DNA from: Crotophaga sulcirostris
Lineage: Eukaryota > Chordata > Aves > Cuculiformes > Crotophagidae
Direction: 5' to 3'
Length of the DNA stretch: 64,000 nt
Assembly: GCA_013397455.1 (NCBI GenBank)
Contig: VYZB01000117.1
Span: 251,060-315,059 of the forward strand
Under the pieces are notes generated by a model. It made no database searches and was not told the DNA's origin. It was given only the letters and a program-made list of their open reading frames with translations. The position numbers were made by a program, and so were the translations under genes. Below, in pieces: positions 12,766 through 26,500 of the stretch; positions within the stretch are counted from its first letter, which is position 1; each line of letters opens with the position of its first letter.

Positions 12766-14535
12766 CAGGACAAGGCCTTTGGTGCTGTTTAGGCTCATGT
12801 GTTTTCAGAACATTTTTGTCTGTGTTGATCTGTGAGGCTACCTGCATGCATGTGCACATGTGTGTGATACATGTCTGTTTGTGCATGTGCCTATTAGTAA
12901 CATGCAGGTTGGATGGCTGCTGGCTGGATAGGGTATGGAGTGACAACCTCTCCTCTGTTAGTCTACCAGATTTGACAATTCCCTAGCAACTGGGACAGCT
13001 GGAACTAGTTTGGAGACGCTTCTGTGAAATTGCTAGGACCTGGTAGAAAGCTAGCAAATTTGTCTATTGCAGTAGTTCACACAGCTCCAGGACTGTAGGA
13101 GTCTCAGCTACACCAAGAGGCCAGATACCATCCTAAAACACAACAATCCTTCTGGTTTGAAGCTGTTTTCTGGTTCTAGAGAAATTCTTGTCCAAGCTGT
13201 GGAGTAAATCTGGGAAGCAATGCCTGATGGGGAGGTGAGCTGCCACTAAATTGCCATTCTGTGCGTGAGTTGACAGCTTTTCCTAAGGTCTGATTTCTAC
13301 AAAACAAGACTATTAATAATTAAGGAGTGAGTAAAAGCCTGTGTCACTCCTCAGCTATTTGGTATTGGCATTTGATGACAGCCACATTTTTAAATGTGAC
13401 TTAGATGCTGGGCTTTCCATAAAGAAAAATAAAATATGTCTGTCTAACTGAATTTAAACAGTAATCTACTTTCCAGTGTTCCTGATCATTTCCCATGAAA
13501 TATTTACTCCCAAGACAGCCTTCTTGTGTATTCCCGCATTTTTAATCTCATATGGGTGACGTGTCAGGTTTGATGCCCCATGATGCCTTTCTCTTTCATG
13601 TTCTATTATTCTACTAATCTATAGCAAATTATTTCATTAACTGGCTGACCCTAGGTTTTGACAGGCAATTCTTGGAGTTTCCCCAATATGATCTATAAAG
13701 ATGTTCAGGGTATGTCAGTAGGAGACCAATTGAACTGTTCACCTCCCAGAGTTTGCTTTCTGAATAGCTCTATGCAACAGTTTACTCAGGCATCAGCTTT
13801 CTAAAGTAAAATATTGTGTCTCTGTTGCTTGAAAAACATATGCAAAAAGTAAGAAAGAGCCCAACAAGTGACATCTATGATTTACTTCTCACTGAGTTTG
13901 AGACCTAAAAGTATAATGGAAAACACAGGAAGTAAGGAATGCAATTCCTCGCTTCTGGAATCAAGGACAAGACATGAAGATTCATTTCTAATGAAAACTA
14001 TGAGAACGACCATAGGAACCCACACAGCTTTTCTCCCAGAGGACTACTCAGGCAGAAACTCTTTCTCATTTTTTCTTTCCATTCTCTGATGGGATCAATC
14101 CTGATTTCTTTTCTATAAAGTGAAGCAAATTCAACAGGAACTTAACCTCCCCTTTTATCTTAATAGGCTCCTTGTCAGGGAATATGTTGCAATGAGGAAA
14201 AGCTGTTTGAAGTTATTCAGGCATAAGGGCGTGTTCTAGATGCATCTGCTAAAAAGAAGTTGATCTGTTTGCACTTTAAAATAAGCAGCAAATGTTGTTG
14301 TATTTTCTCGGCAATTGAACAAGACTTTCTTTACACTATCTCTGAAAGCCATTAGGTGAAACTGCTTGGAGGTGATGCATCCTGCTTCCAGATCCTGTTT
14401 AAGCTTATGTGGTAGAATCAAAGATGTTTCTGGTCTGATGACTTTTAACCTCTCCATTAACAAGCTGTACAACCAGAGGGAACGTGTAAACAGCAACTCA
14501 GGGGTTGACATCAAGCTGGAGGAAGCCATTGTTAC
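12766..14535. other. Unique AT-rich DNA, no gene seen
   Basis: No recognised repeat. An open plus-strand frame at 13868-14089 has somewhat protein-like composition but no acceptor/donor pair that convinced me. Confidence 0.45.
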
Positions 14536-15050
14536 CATGGAGGGCAGGGTCATTGTTCAAAGGACCCTTGGCGAGCTAGAGAAACAGGCTGACAGAGAAC
14601 TCAAAGAGTTCAACAAGACCAAATGTAGGACCTTGTGCTTGGGAGATGTGGGACAGTTTCTGATTTAACAGTTCCCATTAGAAGGGAAATAGTAACAAAC
14701 TGGAGCAATTTCAGCAAGGAGCTTTTAATATGGTCAACGTTTGGGGATAAAAGGTACCAGAAGAATTTGAGTTGGTTTAGCCTGGAGAAGCAAAGGCTGT
14801 GAAGGCACCTAATGGTTCTCTTCAACAACCTAATAAAGCCAGATTCTGCTCAGAACTATACAATGAAAGGACAAGATACAATTGCCAAAGAAGAAAAAGG
14901 GAAACTTCTGAGGGACATAAAAAAACCCAAACGCTTACGATGGGAGTGGGTAGCTACAGAACAGGCTGTCCAGAGAGGCTGTGGAAACTCTTTTTGGAGA
15001 CATTCAAAACTGAGCTTTTCACAGACCTGAAAAACCTGATCTATACATGC
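14536..15050 (+). mobile_element. Old CR1 LINE fragment
   Basis: Plus-strand CR1, strongly diverged. The 5' part matches the coding end of ORF2 and the start of the 3' region ('gaaacaggctgacagagaac', 'aaagagttcaacaag', 'ctgcttgggaga'-like). Further on are 'ctggagaagcaaaggctgtg', 'cctaatggttctcttcaacaac' and 'gagaggctgtggaaactc'. Its 3' terminus is not recognisable. Open frames on both strands inside it are remnants or shadows. Confidence 0.78.
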
Positions 15051-17671
15051 ACAGAGCACATAGCACCTACAGAGGGTTTTTCTATATGTATACACAAAAC
15101 TTATGCCACTCTGGAAACCTGAACTTCTTTGTATTCCAGATAAAAGTTAAGTAGGAGCTTTGTGGATCATGATGTTATTTTACTACTTACCTACTGTAAG
15201 TCCTGATCTTATGACTCGCAGATAACTTTTCCACCTACTCTGGTTCTACGACCTGCATGACACATCAGCAAACACACTATGCAAAAATCTAAAAGGAATG
15301 GATATCCTTATGCCCCTATACATGGTGTTCTGTGGGTTTCCTCTCTGGTAGAGCAATTTGGGGTGTCAGCATCTTTGTATCAGAAGACCAATAACCAGTT
15401 TAGAATCTCAGACTTTTACATTTTCCTTTCTCCCTCAAATATAACTTGATCTGATGAAATTTCAATCTGTTTTTAACAGTAAGGAAAAACTTAACGACAA
15501 TAAAAACTGAGGGGTTTTATCCAGTCTTGACAAGCAAGTGAACGAAGAAGAAAGATTTGAAATAATTTTCAAGCGTAATTCAATTTCAGAATTTTATTTG
15601 GGATCAGAGTCTATTGTCTGAAGTTAGTATTTATTCCTTAAGGTATTTCAATTCTCTGCTAAAGTAAATGCAAGGAAATGGAACAACTGTCAAAATACCT
15701 TAGCTTTAAGGCCTGCATTGCTAATCATGACACCCATGCCCCAAGGCTTCGAACCTGTAAGTTCCTGTTCAACAAGGACAGCAGGTGGGAGGGGAAGCTG
15801 TATATGGACACAAGTAAGATTAAATGCTAGATTTATTTCTCCTTACAGAGCGTAAGTGAAATGTCAGTTTTTCATAAAACTCCTTTCCTATTTGCAAGAA
15901 TGGGAAGGAAGAAAAGGCTATTGTTCGCCAAAGAATGTCGGATCTGACAAATTAGTGTGCCACATCCACAGCCAGTTTGTGCTGATTTACATCCACTGAG
16001 GGCTCAGCCTGTGTACTGAAATATAAAACTCAGCTCGGTAACAAGACATTTACTCATCTGATCCTGTTAGCCCCATTACAGCTGTTCAGGAATCAATCTG
16101 TGGCTGCACAGCTCAGGTTGCTTTCCACTCGCTGTCCTGCTTTTTCAGCTTATGCTTTCGTGTGAAAAGCTGGCACCTACCCAGGATGAAGGATCACCTT
16201 CTTAAATCCATTGTGTATGCTTTTTTTCCACTTGCCAAAAGAAAAGCTACCTGATCTTCTAGCTTGATGAGGGTATTCAGAGGTTCATTTTCTAAACAAA
16301 AGCAAAGCAAAAAAAAATACAAGTGTTATCTGGCTACTGCCTTAGGGAACATTCTTATTGATTTGGAAAATGTGGCTCTGCTTTTTTTATACATTTTTTC
16401 ATGTCGTTCACTTCACTGGGAATTTTACAGAGATACACGTATTGTTCCCCTTGTGGCTCCATGGGCAATTCTAGTGGTCCGTGAGTGACTTTGACAGTGG
16501 TTGTTTAGGTTTATTTGGCTTCTTCCACATCATTCAAAATTACAGGTAATATAACTAGATGCAGCTTCAATGAAGCCTTTAACTATAAATGATTTAGTGA
16601 TATGCAACAAAGCATGTTTATGATGTTTCCTGGGAGGGGCAGATTTTGAGACAGATTCATGTGCTTTAATTTAGTGCCAAAAGAAACACTGTGTATCACG
16701 ATATCCTAATAAAGATGTTTTCAGGGACCTCCCAGATGACTCTACTGTTTCCTGTGGGGAAGCCTGGGCTCCTAACTTGAGCACTCAATCTGCTCCTGGC
16801 ACTATACATCCCATAGTTTCTATACCTCACAAATTCTTCTTCAGGTAATAAAAAATATTCATAACATCAGTACCAGGAAGTACATTGGCTGAGTTTTTGT
16901 GAAGATCCATACTGATAACTGGTACCTGAGATAAGCAGATATTAAAATGCCTACCAAAGCTAAATTGTACAAAAAATGTATCAGAAAAGAAGCTTTAGAA
17001 TAGTTTTATAAATCTTCTATGTCAAGAAGAAGAGATGAATCTTGCAACTGAATATAAGGACAATTTTTTCAGTTAATTAACCATGGAAAGCATATAATTT
17101 AATTATAATGTAACCATTTTATGGAGTTTGCTGGTTTGCCTCAAAACCTATTGAAACAAAAGTCCAGGAAAATGAAATTTGCTAAGATTATAAATTAACC
17201 TGTGGCCCTTCTGGATCAAACTCCCCGAAGTGAATTAACATTAACATTGGGCCTTTTTAAGATCATTTTTTATACAGCAAGACAGGTTCCTTCACAATGC
17301 TGCTTCAGTGGGATGGAGAAAATAGCTAAAGGCTCTCATTTGATTATGATTTGTCAGTAGTGACTCCAGTTTTTCACCTACCTGTTGAAGAAGTTTTCTC
17401 AGTGCTGATGGAAAATCAATGCATTTCCTGGAAGGCAGGATTTTATTTCACAACTTTGAAAACAAGACAAAATAAGAAATATATTTATGTAAGAAGTTGT
17501 TTATAGCCAAAACCATTCAGTGATTTCCCATAGCTGGATTTTCGCTCTACAAATTAATTTTATGTCACATCCTAGGATAAAGGTGCATCTTCCCAGATAT
17601 GGAGTGGTTTTGGGTGCTACTCTGCCCTTTTCTCCCAGGTAGGAAACACCAGTGGATTAAGAAGGCATGGA
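15051..17671. other. Unique AT-rich DNA, no gene seen
   Basis: No repeat family recognised. The part at about 15990-16190 is less AT-rich, with E-box (CAGCTG) and RUNX-like (TGTGGC) words, and could be a conserved noncoding element. That is only an impression. Confidence 0.45.
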
Positions 17672-17795
17672 ATAATGTGTGAGGAGAGGAGGAAGTGGAA
17701 GGAAAGGAGGAAGGGACTACAAGAGGAAGGGAAGTTGGGCAGGGTGGAGGGAAAGAAGCAAGAAGGAAGGAAGGAAGAAAACCTTGGTGGTTTCT
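17672..17795 (+). repeat. Purine-rich GGAAG low-complexity tract
   Basis: About 120 bp of nearly all-purine sequence with GGAAG/GGAAA units, broken by a few pyrimidines. Several overlapping open frames on both strands come only from this low complexity. Confidence 0.85.
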
Positions 17796-20309
17796 CAGTT
17801 CCGTTACTTCCTTTTTTTCTCCAACATGTGGGAGGGGATTGTGGGTGCTGCAGTCAATCCCTGTCACCCAGGGCTTTATTAAACATCAGGGGCTGCTCAC
17901 TAGCAGAAATGGTCCAAAGAGGTGAGGCAGTTCTGGAAAGTTCAGGACATTTTTCACTTTTTGGCAGCACCATAGAGAAATGACAAAGTCTGTATGCTCC
18001 CTCTGTGCCCTTGCAGGAGGGTGACTTACACCCCAGGGGCTGGCACAGGGTTTATTTTAAAAGAAACAACCTTCTTTCTGTTCTTACTCTCATGCATCGT
18101 TTAAAAAAAGCAATAACGAACCTAAAACAAGATTTGTCTTTGCACTCAATATATTAATTTTGACTTCTTGATTTTTTTATTTTCTTTTTAAATTTTTTTG
18201 TCCCTATTTGCTCTTAAAATGACTTTCCCTTAACAATACAAGGATAAATCCTTTCCCTTGGGGACTGATTGAGGTTTGGATTCCTCATTTATCTCAATGA
18301 ATTTGTGCAAGCAAGTTCTTCAAGAAGATATAGCAAATATTTTTATATCTTTGGGATGTGGAGATGAGGTCTTCAACAGCAGTTCTCTGATTTGGGGAAA
18401 ACCATAGTTTTATACCCCTTACCACCTGAGGCAGAGATAAAGAGTGAATTGAGGAATGTGGCTTTTTTTTTTTCCTACGCAAACCTCCATGTCTCCTGCG
18501 TAAAAATATCTAGAAAAATGACATTGCCATTTCACCACCAGCAAAAAAGCACAGTGTATATGGGTTTGGTGATGTGCTTCAGTGCGGTGAGAAATGAAAA
18601 TGAGACCCTTTTCTATATAATGTTTCTTTCAGGATAATGAGAAAATGACACATCTAATGATTGCCCATAGTGAGTAAGGATTCTTGCAGAAAAGCAAGAA
18701 AAGAACTGACAGTCCTCTGTTTCTCAAATGAAAGTCGTGAAATTTCAGATATTCAGCACTTTGGGACTGCTTTCTCTATTTCCTTTTGTCTATTCCTTTT
18801 CAAAAATTAGCCCTTGGGCTTAAGAACATTTTATTTGGAGTGTTGCATACCCGCATAATATTTTATTTTGGAAAAAAAAAAAGAGAAGAGGAAAAAAAAA
18901 AGATTTTTAGCAAAATGTATGCAATAAGCTCTTCTCCCGAGGATGCATCCATATTGAATCACTGCTTAATAGTAATTAATTTCCACTTGATATTTTCACA
19001 AAGCCATAATACCAAGTATTTTCTTACTGCCACTGATAATCCTACAGCTAAATGTTGTATTTTAGAGTGCTGACCACAGTAATAAAATATGACTATCACG
19101 ATTCATTTTACTAAATGACAATAAAATAGGACCTAACAGGTGTGTTGCAAAAGTTAGGGGATTATCTTTTGTTTATAGAGGACTGGTCAATATTTCTTGG
19201 TGACTGCCAACCAGTCTGTTGCACTGCTGTTATTTATGAATGATAGGTTTGGGCTTCTTGACTCCATCTCTAAATTTATAAATTAAGAACAAAGACTCTA
19301 GATCTTGTAATACTATGTCTGAGCTCCAGTAAGTCATCTGACAAGTTATTTCAAGCTGCTGTTGCTATCACTCTGCTCAGAAAAGAATTAATATTTGGCT
19401 AAAACACAATTTTCAGAATGGTATGTAAGCTCATTTAGAAAACCCAAGAGATGAGTTAGAAACCTTAATTTAAGGACTTAGTTATTGCTTGAGCTTAAAA
19501 CAACTCCTGAAGCCTTTCTCCTAAATAAAGGATGGAATTCAGTTTCAGAAATGCAGATTCCTGGTACCATCTAAGATGCCTCAGGTCATCTAAAGTGCCT
19601 GCATGTGAGTGGTGGAAAAGAAAAAGGACTCGTGGAGTGACAATAGGAGGCCATGCAGGATATTCCCTCATACCTTCATTGACATTAAACATCTGTATGT
19701 TGTTTTCTCAGTTCTGACCTCGGTGTCTCTCAAGAGGGAAAGATGAGATGGTATCTTCAGACAATAGGGGAAGATCCTTCCCAGACTTAGGAAGACTCAA
19801 GTTCCCCCCAGAATTCTGAACTCTGTTGTCCTTGTGTCTATCAGAAATGCAAACAGATAAATTAGGATGCCAGGTTCACCAGGAGAATACATTTTGTATG
19901 TATGCAGAAGAAGGCTAAATGAACTGTGTTGGAATCTTCTGACAACTAATTAACTACCTTAAGTGTGTTGCAAATATAATTCACATTCGCTATTAAGAAA
20001 AAAAGCAAATGTGTAATTTGAATTTGCCCAGTGTCTTTATCTGGCAGCTTGTTCTCGTTAAGGCTCCAACATCTAGACTGAAGAATCCTTTGTTTCCTGG
20101 TATTTTTGTTTCTGGCACACATTATTCAAGTTATCAAAAATCTTTTAGATAAACTAAACAGTCTCTGCTTTTAAGTTGTCCTTTTTCTTAAAGGCATTAT
20201 CTCCAATCCTTTAATACTTTGAGTGGAGATTTTTTGTGTTTCTTCAAACTCTTCAAAATCCTTTTCAAATTGCAGATTCCACCACTGTACACGTTATCTT
20301 TTGGGCAGT
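17796..20309. other. Unique AT-rich DNA, no gene seen
   Basis: Contains short A and T runs (for example near 18466 and 18870) and no recognisable repeat or exon. Confidence 0.5.
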
Positions 20310-20612
20310 GGATGGGGAAGTGCTGATCTCCCTCTGGTGATCAGGGATAGGACGCTAGGAAATGGAATGATGCTGGGCCAGGGAAAGTTCAGAGTGGACA
20401 CTGGGAAAAGGTTCTTCTCTGAGAGTGCTCTGCCACTGGAACAGGTTCCCCAGACAGACCATGGCCATGGCACCATGCCTGTCAGAGTTCAAGGAGCATC
20501 TGAATGATATTCTTCATGGTATGGTTTAGTCTTGGGTAGCCCTGCAAGGAGCAGGGAGTTAGACTCAATGATCCTTATGGATTTCTTTAAACTTGAGATA
20601 TTCTATTCTTCT
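20310..20612 (+). mobile_element. CR1 LINE 3' fragment
   Basis: Plus-strand CR1. Landmarks are 'ctgggaaaaggttcttctct', 'ctggaacaggttccccagac', 'tgtcagagttcaaggagcat', 'agggagttagactcaatgat' and a decayed end 'gatattctattcttctat'. The open frame inside (20223-20507) is derived from the repeat. Confidence 0.9.
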
Positions 20613-22854
20613 ATACATAAAAATCACTAGATCATTCATATCTATTCTTACTTTCAGAGTTTTTTTCTGCCTCTTCTTCCTTTATTTTTGCAAGGAATAC
20701 TGGTGTTGAGCTTTTGATGTTGAATAAGTGTTTTAACGGTCATTGCTTTCAAGGCGAGAAACTTATTCTTCATTCTTTAAGGCTGCATGACACAGCTTTT
20801 TTCCCAAGACATCTAATTTTTCATTAGGCTCTATAAAATAGATCAGACTAGCCTTGTAGCTTAGTATGACTGCTTCTTCTTATCTTTATTGCATTGTTTT
20901 GAGTTATAAAAAAAATTTACATTTACTTCAGATCTTTAATTCTGATGTTGAATAACCTACTATCCAAGTTTTGATCTTCACAGTCCCACTAACATAAAAT
21001 TCAGAATGACCTGGATGATGACATATTCAAATGTCAGATGGATATGCTTAATTTTTTTATTATGCACATTATGATTTCTATTATGGTATTTTCAGTTGAA
21101 ATATCATGTTGGGTTAAGTGAAATGTCCATGCATATTAGATTAAAGCAGATACCTTTACCAGTAAGGCTTGCTGTCAGAGTGACACTTGGAGGGAGGAGG
21201 GATAAAGAATTTGTTTACTTGCAATTGTGGCTCATGGTAAGGCTAAAATATCTGAGAATTCAGAAGACTAGCTGGTACTGTTTCTTGACTGCAAACTTGC
21301 AGTTTCATCAACATTGTTAATAAATTTTCCTACAGAACTCCCAGTTATCACTGGTGTTCTTAATTATAAATTTATCTTTCTTCTTAGTGATACTCCCAAG
21401 TTTACTTCCTTGAGGTCAAATATCCCTTTTGTAACTTTGGATAATTTTTTGTTAAGAACATATTCTAAATATGAGCTCTTGATCACTGATTTCTAGTTAG
21501 CTACCAGCTTCCAGTTTAGTGGATTCATCTTTATCAATGATGATGATATATAAAAAACCCCAAATCACATTAATATTATTTTTAGTTACACAGAGGAGGA
21601 AGAATAAGATTAAATGGTCCACTCAAAACCACTCAGAAACTCTTTGTCAGACAGTACAGATCTTCTCAATCTGCTACTGTCTTCAATGAAAGATCATCAA
21701 ACATGTAGTATTGGCCCCACATCTGTCTGAGGAATTCATCTCTTTGCATGCACGAACAGATGGTAAATAGAAATTTTTCACGTGAAATCTTATTCCTCAG
21801 GTGCTATGGCTTCAAAATATTATATTTTTTTAAATCATATTTATTGGAAGGTGATGTTAGAGTGCACCAAACTCTCAAAATGTAAACACTACTACGAGTT
21901 TCATTTTTTTAAACTAGTTACTAGAAATATTATCACAAAATAGCATGAGAAATTTTAATTACTTAGTGGAATGTCAGAGCAAACATTTATTTACTCATTA
22001 ATATTTCATTTAATACAAATTCATGAAAGGCCTAACTACAGTTAAATGAGGTGCACATGATAATATGCACAGCGATCTAGTTTGTGATAACATATTAGAA
22101 AACAGATATTTCTGTAAATGTTATTAATATTTGTAGTGTTGCATAAAGAGCGCGGAAACCAAACCTACCATGACCTCTTATTTATGCAGATGAAAATATC
22201 CAGTGTATTTCAGCACTTTTGTTATTATACAAGAAGGATGAAAGTTTACTGTGAGCCTTGGTGAAGACATTGTATTTAAGGATTTAATCATTTTGAGTAA
22301 ATTCTGACAGCCGTGGTGGGTCTTGCACTAAGGCTTGTCAGCTGGAGTGACCACAGTGTAACACTAGACCTAAATATAGAGAGGAACATGCTGGAAGACT
22401 CTAGGTATGGACTGTTCCTGGGTTTAGTTCCTAGACACATGTTGCCAAGTATATTCCAGTGGGCATAAAAAAATACCTGTTTAAAGAAACGCGAAGTTTT
22501 TTTGTTATACTAGATATAAGGAGCCATGGTAGTGAGTAGATGTTAAATCCCTCCATAGATGGGATCTGCACAGCATGCTATGTCAGTTCATCTGGCATCT
22601 GTCCAATGCTGCATGTCAGCAGGCTTCCCATCATCTGAAGAAACACAGATTTATTCACTATCTATATTTATCTTATTGTGTTGTTTTTATTACTGTTATT
22701 ATTACAGAGCTTTCGATACATCACTTGCTGCTGTGCCTTTCTGATTGAGATCTGGAAAGAACCTTGTACCCTTCCTGGTGCAGAATGGGGCTAAGGAGAA
22801 ACAGCAAGACTTGCATGGTCTCCATAAACTGAAATTCCTATTTCTCCTGCTTCA
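20613..22854. other. Unique AT-rich DNA, no gene seen
   Basis: No repeat family or splice-flanked frame was recognised. Confidence 0.5.
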
Positions 22855-22945
22855 CAGTATCACAGTATCACAAGGTTGGAAAGGACCTCTGAAATCATCG
22901 AGTCCAACCAGATCATCGAGTCTAACCGAAGACTCTGCTTTACCC
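22855..22945 (-). mobile_element. CR1 LINE 3' terminus
   Basis: Read on the minus strand this is the last 90 bp of a CR1, with two copies of the terminal octamer (here CACAGTAT on plus) followed by 'aaggttggaaaggacctctg' and 'atcatcgagtccaacc'. 'atcatcgagtc' and its echo 'atcatcgagtctaacc' form a short duplication within it. Confidence 0.9.
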
Positions 22946-23309
22946 TTTGTAAGAAAAATGTAAATGTGTTGCAAAAATAGACCATCTTAGGATGCGTCTC
23001 TGATTTGTAGCCCCCTGGTAACATTTAGTTAACCAGAAACAGGCCAGTGTTGCAGTCTTACTGTATCTTAATTCTTGAGCTCTGCAATACTATGTACACA
23101 CAAATGTGTTATTATAGTTATGAACTATGTTCCCTAGCCGATCTCCAGTACACAACAGAAACAGATTGCAGTGCAAGGAACAGCTGTACTGTAAAAGTTC
23201 CATCTACCACATTGGCCACCAAACTAGAACTCTGAAACACCAGACCAGGTAGCACAGTCTCTTATAAAGTGGGAGGACAATTGGTTTAGCTGATACAAGT
23301 CTGAAAGGG

Positions 23310-23512
23310 CAATTAGCCATTGGAATGGGTTGCCCAGGGAGGTGGTGGAGTCACCAACCCTGGAGGTGTTTAAGAGGAGACTGGATGAGTCACTCAGTGC
23401 CATGGTTTAGATGATGAGATGATATTAGTGTTGGGTTATAGATTAGACTTGATGATCTCAGAGGTCTTTTCCAACCTTGTAATACTATGATACTGTGAAG
23501 TGTATTTTATGG
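23310..23512 (+). mobile_element. CR1 LINE 3' fragment
   Basis: Plus-strand CR1 3' region: 'ggaatgggttgcccaggga', 'ccctggaggtgtttaagag', 'gacttgatgatctcagaggt', 'cttttccaacctt' and octamers 'atactatgatactgtg'. It lies about 365 bp from a CR1 end of opposite orientation. Confidence 0.93.
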
Positions 23513-26500
23513 GGTGACTACGTAAGTCGCTGTTAGAACAGTTTTACTTCTGGTATGCTACAAGCAGTAGTCAGGAAGTTGCTACTCTAGAAAGCATCTA
23601 ACTTTTTTTACTTTTATGAAAGAGAAAATTATGCTGATGTTTACTAAGTCTCAAGTCTAGCCTGACAATTTAGCATCTAACAAACCTCATATAGAGTGTT
23701 CTATATACGTGCAGTAGAGAGAGAAGGGAGGGTGGTGTTCAGAACAGAAGAGATTAGTGGGAAATGAACCAGTCCCCCTAAATGAAATATTTTAAACCCA
23801 TAACTAGTCAGTGGAGAGCAATAAAGTGTCACTGACAGTCTTCTTCACATCTTCTGGTTTGACTAAATTAGGTCCCTAGACTAAAACAACTTGTGAATAT
23901 ATTTGGAAGTTTACCGTTCTGAAGAGAATTTGAGCAAACTGTTGTGAACTCAAGCCAGTGTCAAAGTGAGAACAAACTGCACCGTCAGCAGGCCAAGATA
24001 TGGAAATGTCTGTAAAATAATAGAAGAAGTAAAAAACAGAATACAGAGGGGAGAGAGAGGGAAGAAAAGGTACAGAGTACAATGAAATCCTTCACAAGGA
24101 TATGCACATCAATCAACAAAAAAATCTATATTGAACCCCCGAGCACACAGGGGACTGATGTCTGTGGCATTTTGTTCCCTATAGACACTGCAGAAATTTG
24201 CAGTGTTTTCTAAAAGATATATATTATACAGTCATTTTTTCTAGTCTGTTGTTATTGTAATTTATTTGTATTTTGACAGCATTTATTGTATGCACATAAA
24301 ATATTTGTCTGTAAATTTCTATGCAGGGAAGTCACCTAGGTTCAAGTTAATGGACTCTTCTGTACTGAAGAATGACTAAGTAAAATCCTGATAGGAATTA
24401 ACCTAAGCATTAGGCTAGTTATTCATATCCCCACTTTCTTTCACATTCTGTCAGAATACAGAAATGTCTGTAAATTAAAATTAGAGAAGTAATAGAATAA
24501 AATTATGTGTATTAAAGTGAAAATTAAAAGAAACTTAGAGTTTGGATTAGCAAGACAACTTCCATGATGTGTTCTCTTGTCCTGGATCTCAGCATAGTGT
24601 TAAGGATGTCTGTTTTTCCTTCCGTTTTAGAAAGTGCTCTAAATTCTGTGTTCTGACTTTTATTTATCTTCCTTTCCTTGACCTTTTTGTTTTTCTCTCC
24701 TGTTTATTTTTATTCTTCTTTTCCTGTTCAAATTGCTTTCTCTGATTCAGCAACCATAATATGTGGGTTGCCTACACAAAACAGTGTAGTCAGACATATG
24801 GTCGTTATGTCCGGGCTCTGAGCCAGCTAGATGTGAACCATCCTAACACTATGCAATTGTATTAGCTCCAGGCTGTCTCACTAGGTACTTTTAACCTCTC
24901 TTACAACCTCTTCTCTGCCCATGACATCCAGTGTTGCTGTTCCCTAAATAACATTAAGATCAAGTGAGCTGTTGCATATGAGATCCTTGCATACAAACTG
25001 CTTTCATGGAGAAAAGAACCAGGAAAGCCCGCAGCACCAATACAGAGCAGAACATCAGTGGTTTTGTCTCTTTCCTGAGACTTTAAGAAATTCTTCACAT
25101 TGTCCATCTCCTACTTGGACAAACTTAATTAAAATCCTGGACTTCCCCACCACATCAGGCAATATCAACAACTTTTAGTGTTCTTTAAAAATTCATCCAA
25201 AAAATTGGAATCATGCTTATTGGTTTCTGAGAGTCAGAAATTACACTCACTGTGTAGATGTCCAGCTTGGTTGGTTCAAAGACTGAGTCCAGTTTCAAGA
25301 AGCAGGATGTCTCCTGTGTTTCTCTTATTTCAGATAATGTGCAACCAAGCCTCCTGTTTACCGTTGGTAGGATGTCCACTTCCTCTGTTGCCTATGACAG
25401 GTCAAAGATGATATCAGCCCCTCCAGCTCATCTTTTTGGTTTAGAAAAGGCAAATAAAGGCACAGATGAAAGGAAAGCTATAAACCTTTTATATCTTGTA
25501 TAAGATGTGGTTTATTAGCTGAGCTGTCATGACAGGAAAATAGATTGAGGCATTTAACAATGCAGTACATATTTAAAAATAACCTGTAAATACTCTTACA
25601 TATCTTAGTTGATTTTAAGCAACTAATTTGAGCTATTTGGCATGGTTTCTCTGATTTAATTGAGTATATTAAATAAACAAAATGTCTGTAATAATTCCAT
25701 TCTTTCCCCCCCCTGAGTTTGTGTTTATTTTTCCCCCCACTGCATTGAATTTATCTAAGACAGCTGTACCTTTAAATATGTAATTACTTTCCTTTGCCTA
25801 CTGCTGCAGAGCTTTCCTTGGGGAAAAGGTATCAGAAGAACAGTTATCCACACCTCAGATGAAGTGGAAAATGTAGTTGTAAGTGGCATTTACTGCTCTC
25901 TTCGGTAGCAATAATCCAACCATTGAAATGTTACTAAGATTGCTTCTTTTGACCCTTTTTAAGAAGATCACAGCTTTCAGCATTTCAAGTACCCTTATCA
26001 ACCAGACCCAGCAGTGGCTTCAGGGAAGGCATTACCTGATGTGGGAAGCTTTAAGGTGTTAGAGTCAATCAGCCCCAGTACTAAGCAATTCTTATAAAAA
26101 ATCCTTTGCTCTTTACTTTGTGCAATTGTTCCCTTCCTTATTGATGTGGGGGTTGTAAGGTTGGTTGAAGAAAGAACTTTGTGTGCTCTTTCTCTATGTA
26201 AGTGACTTTTATGAAGCACCAACTTATTATGGCAGCTAATGCTGTGTATGCATTGAAGGTAATGTGAGTGAAAAAGCTTCAAATGAGGTCTACAAAACAC
26301 TAGGCAACTTTTAAGGTGGTCAGAGTAGAAATCAGAAGGTCCCGTCAACATGATGCGTACAAGATTTCGAGTGTGACACCAAAGTCGCAGAAAACTTCCT
26401 CTTTTCTCATCTTCTCAATTGCAGTACATCTCTATGTTCAGAGGAAAGATAATTTGATATTGTGATCAACAGTAGCAGATGAAGGTACTCCATGATGGAA

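Noticed and set aside
12557..12946. 129-codon minus frame
   Set aside because: It overlaps the antisense of a CR1 3' region and continues into unique DNA without splice sites.
17565..17983. Overlapping frames on both strands around a GGAAG tract
   Set aside because: They are low-complexity artefacts.
20860..20900. tRNA-like word TGTAGCTTAG
   Set aside because: No T-arm, anticodon arm or acceptor stem could be built around it.
25998..26351. 117-codon minus frame
   Set aside because: Composition is not protein-like (many His/Ser/Leu from AT/CT-rich text), and no splice pair or motif is visible.
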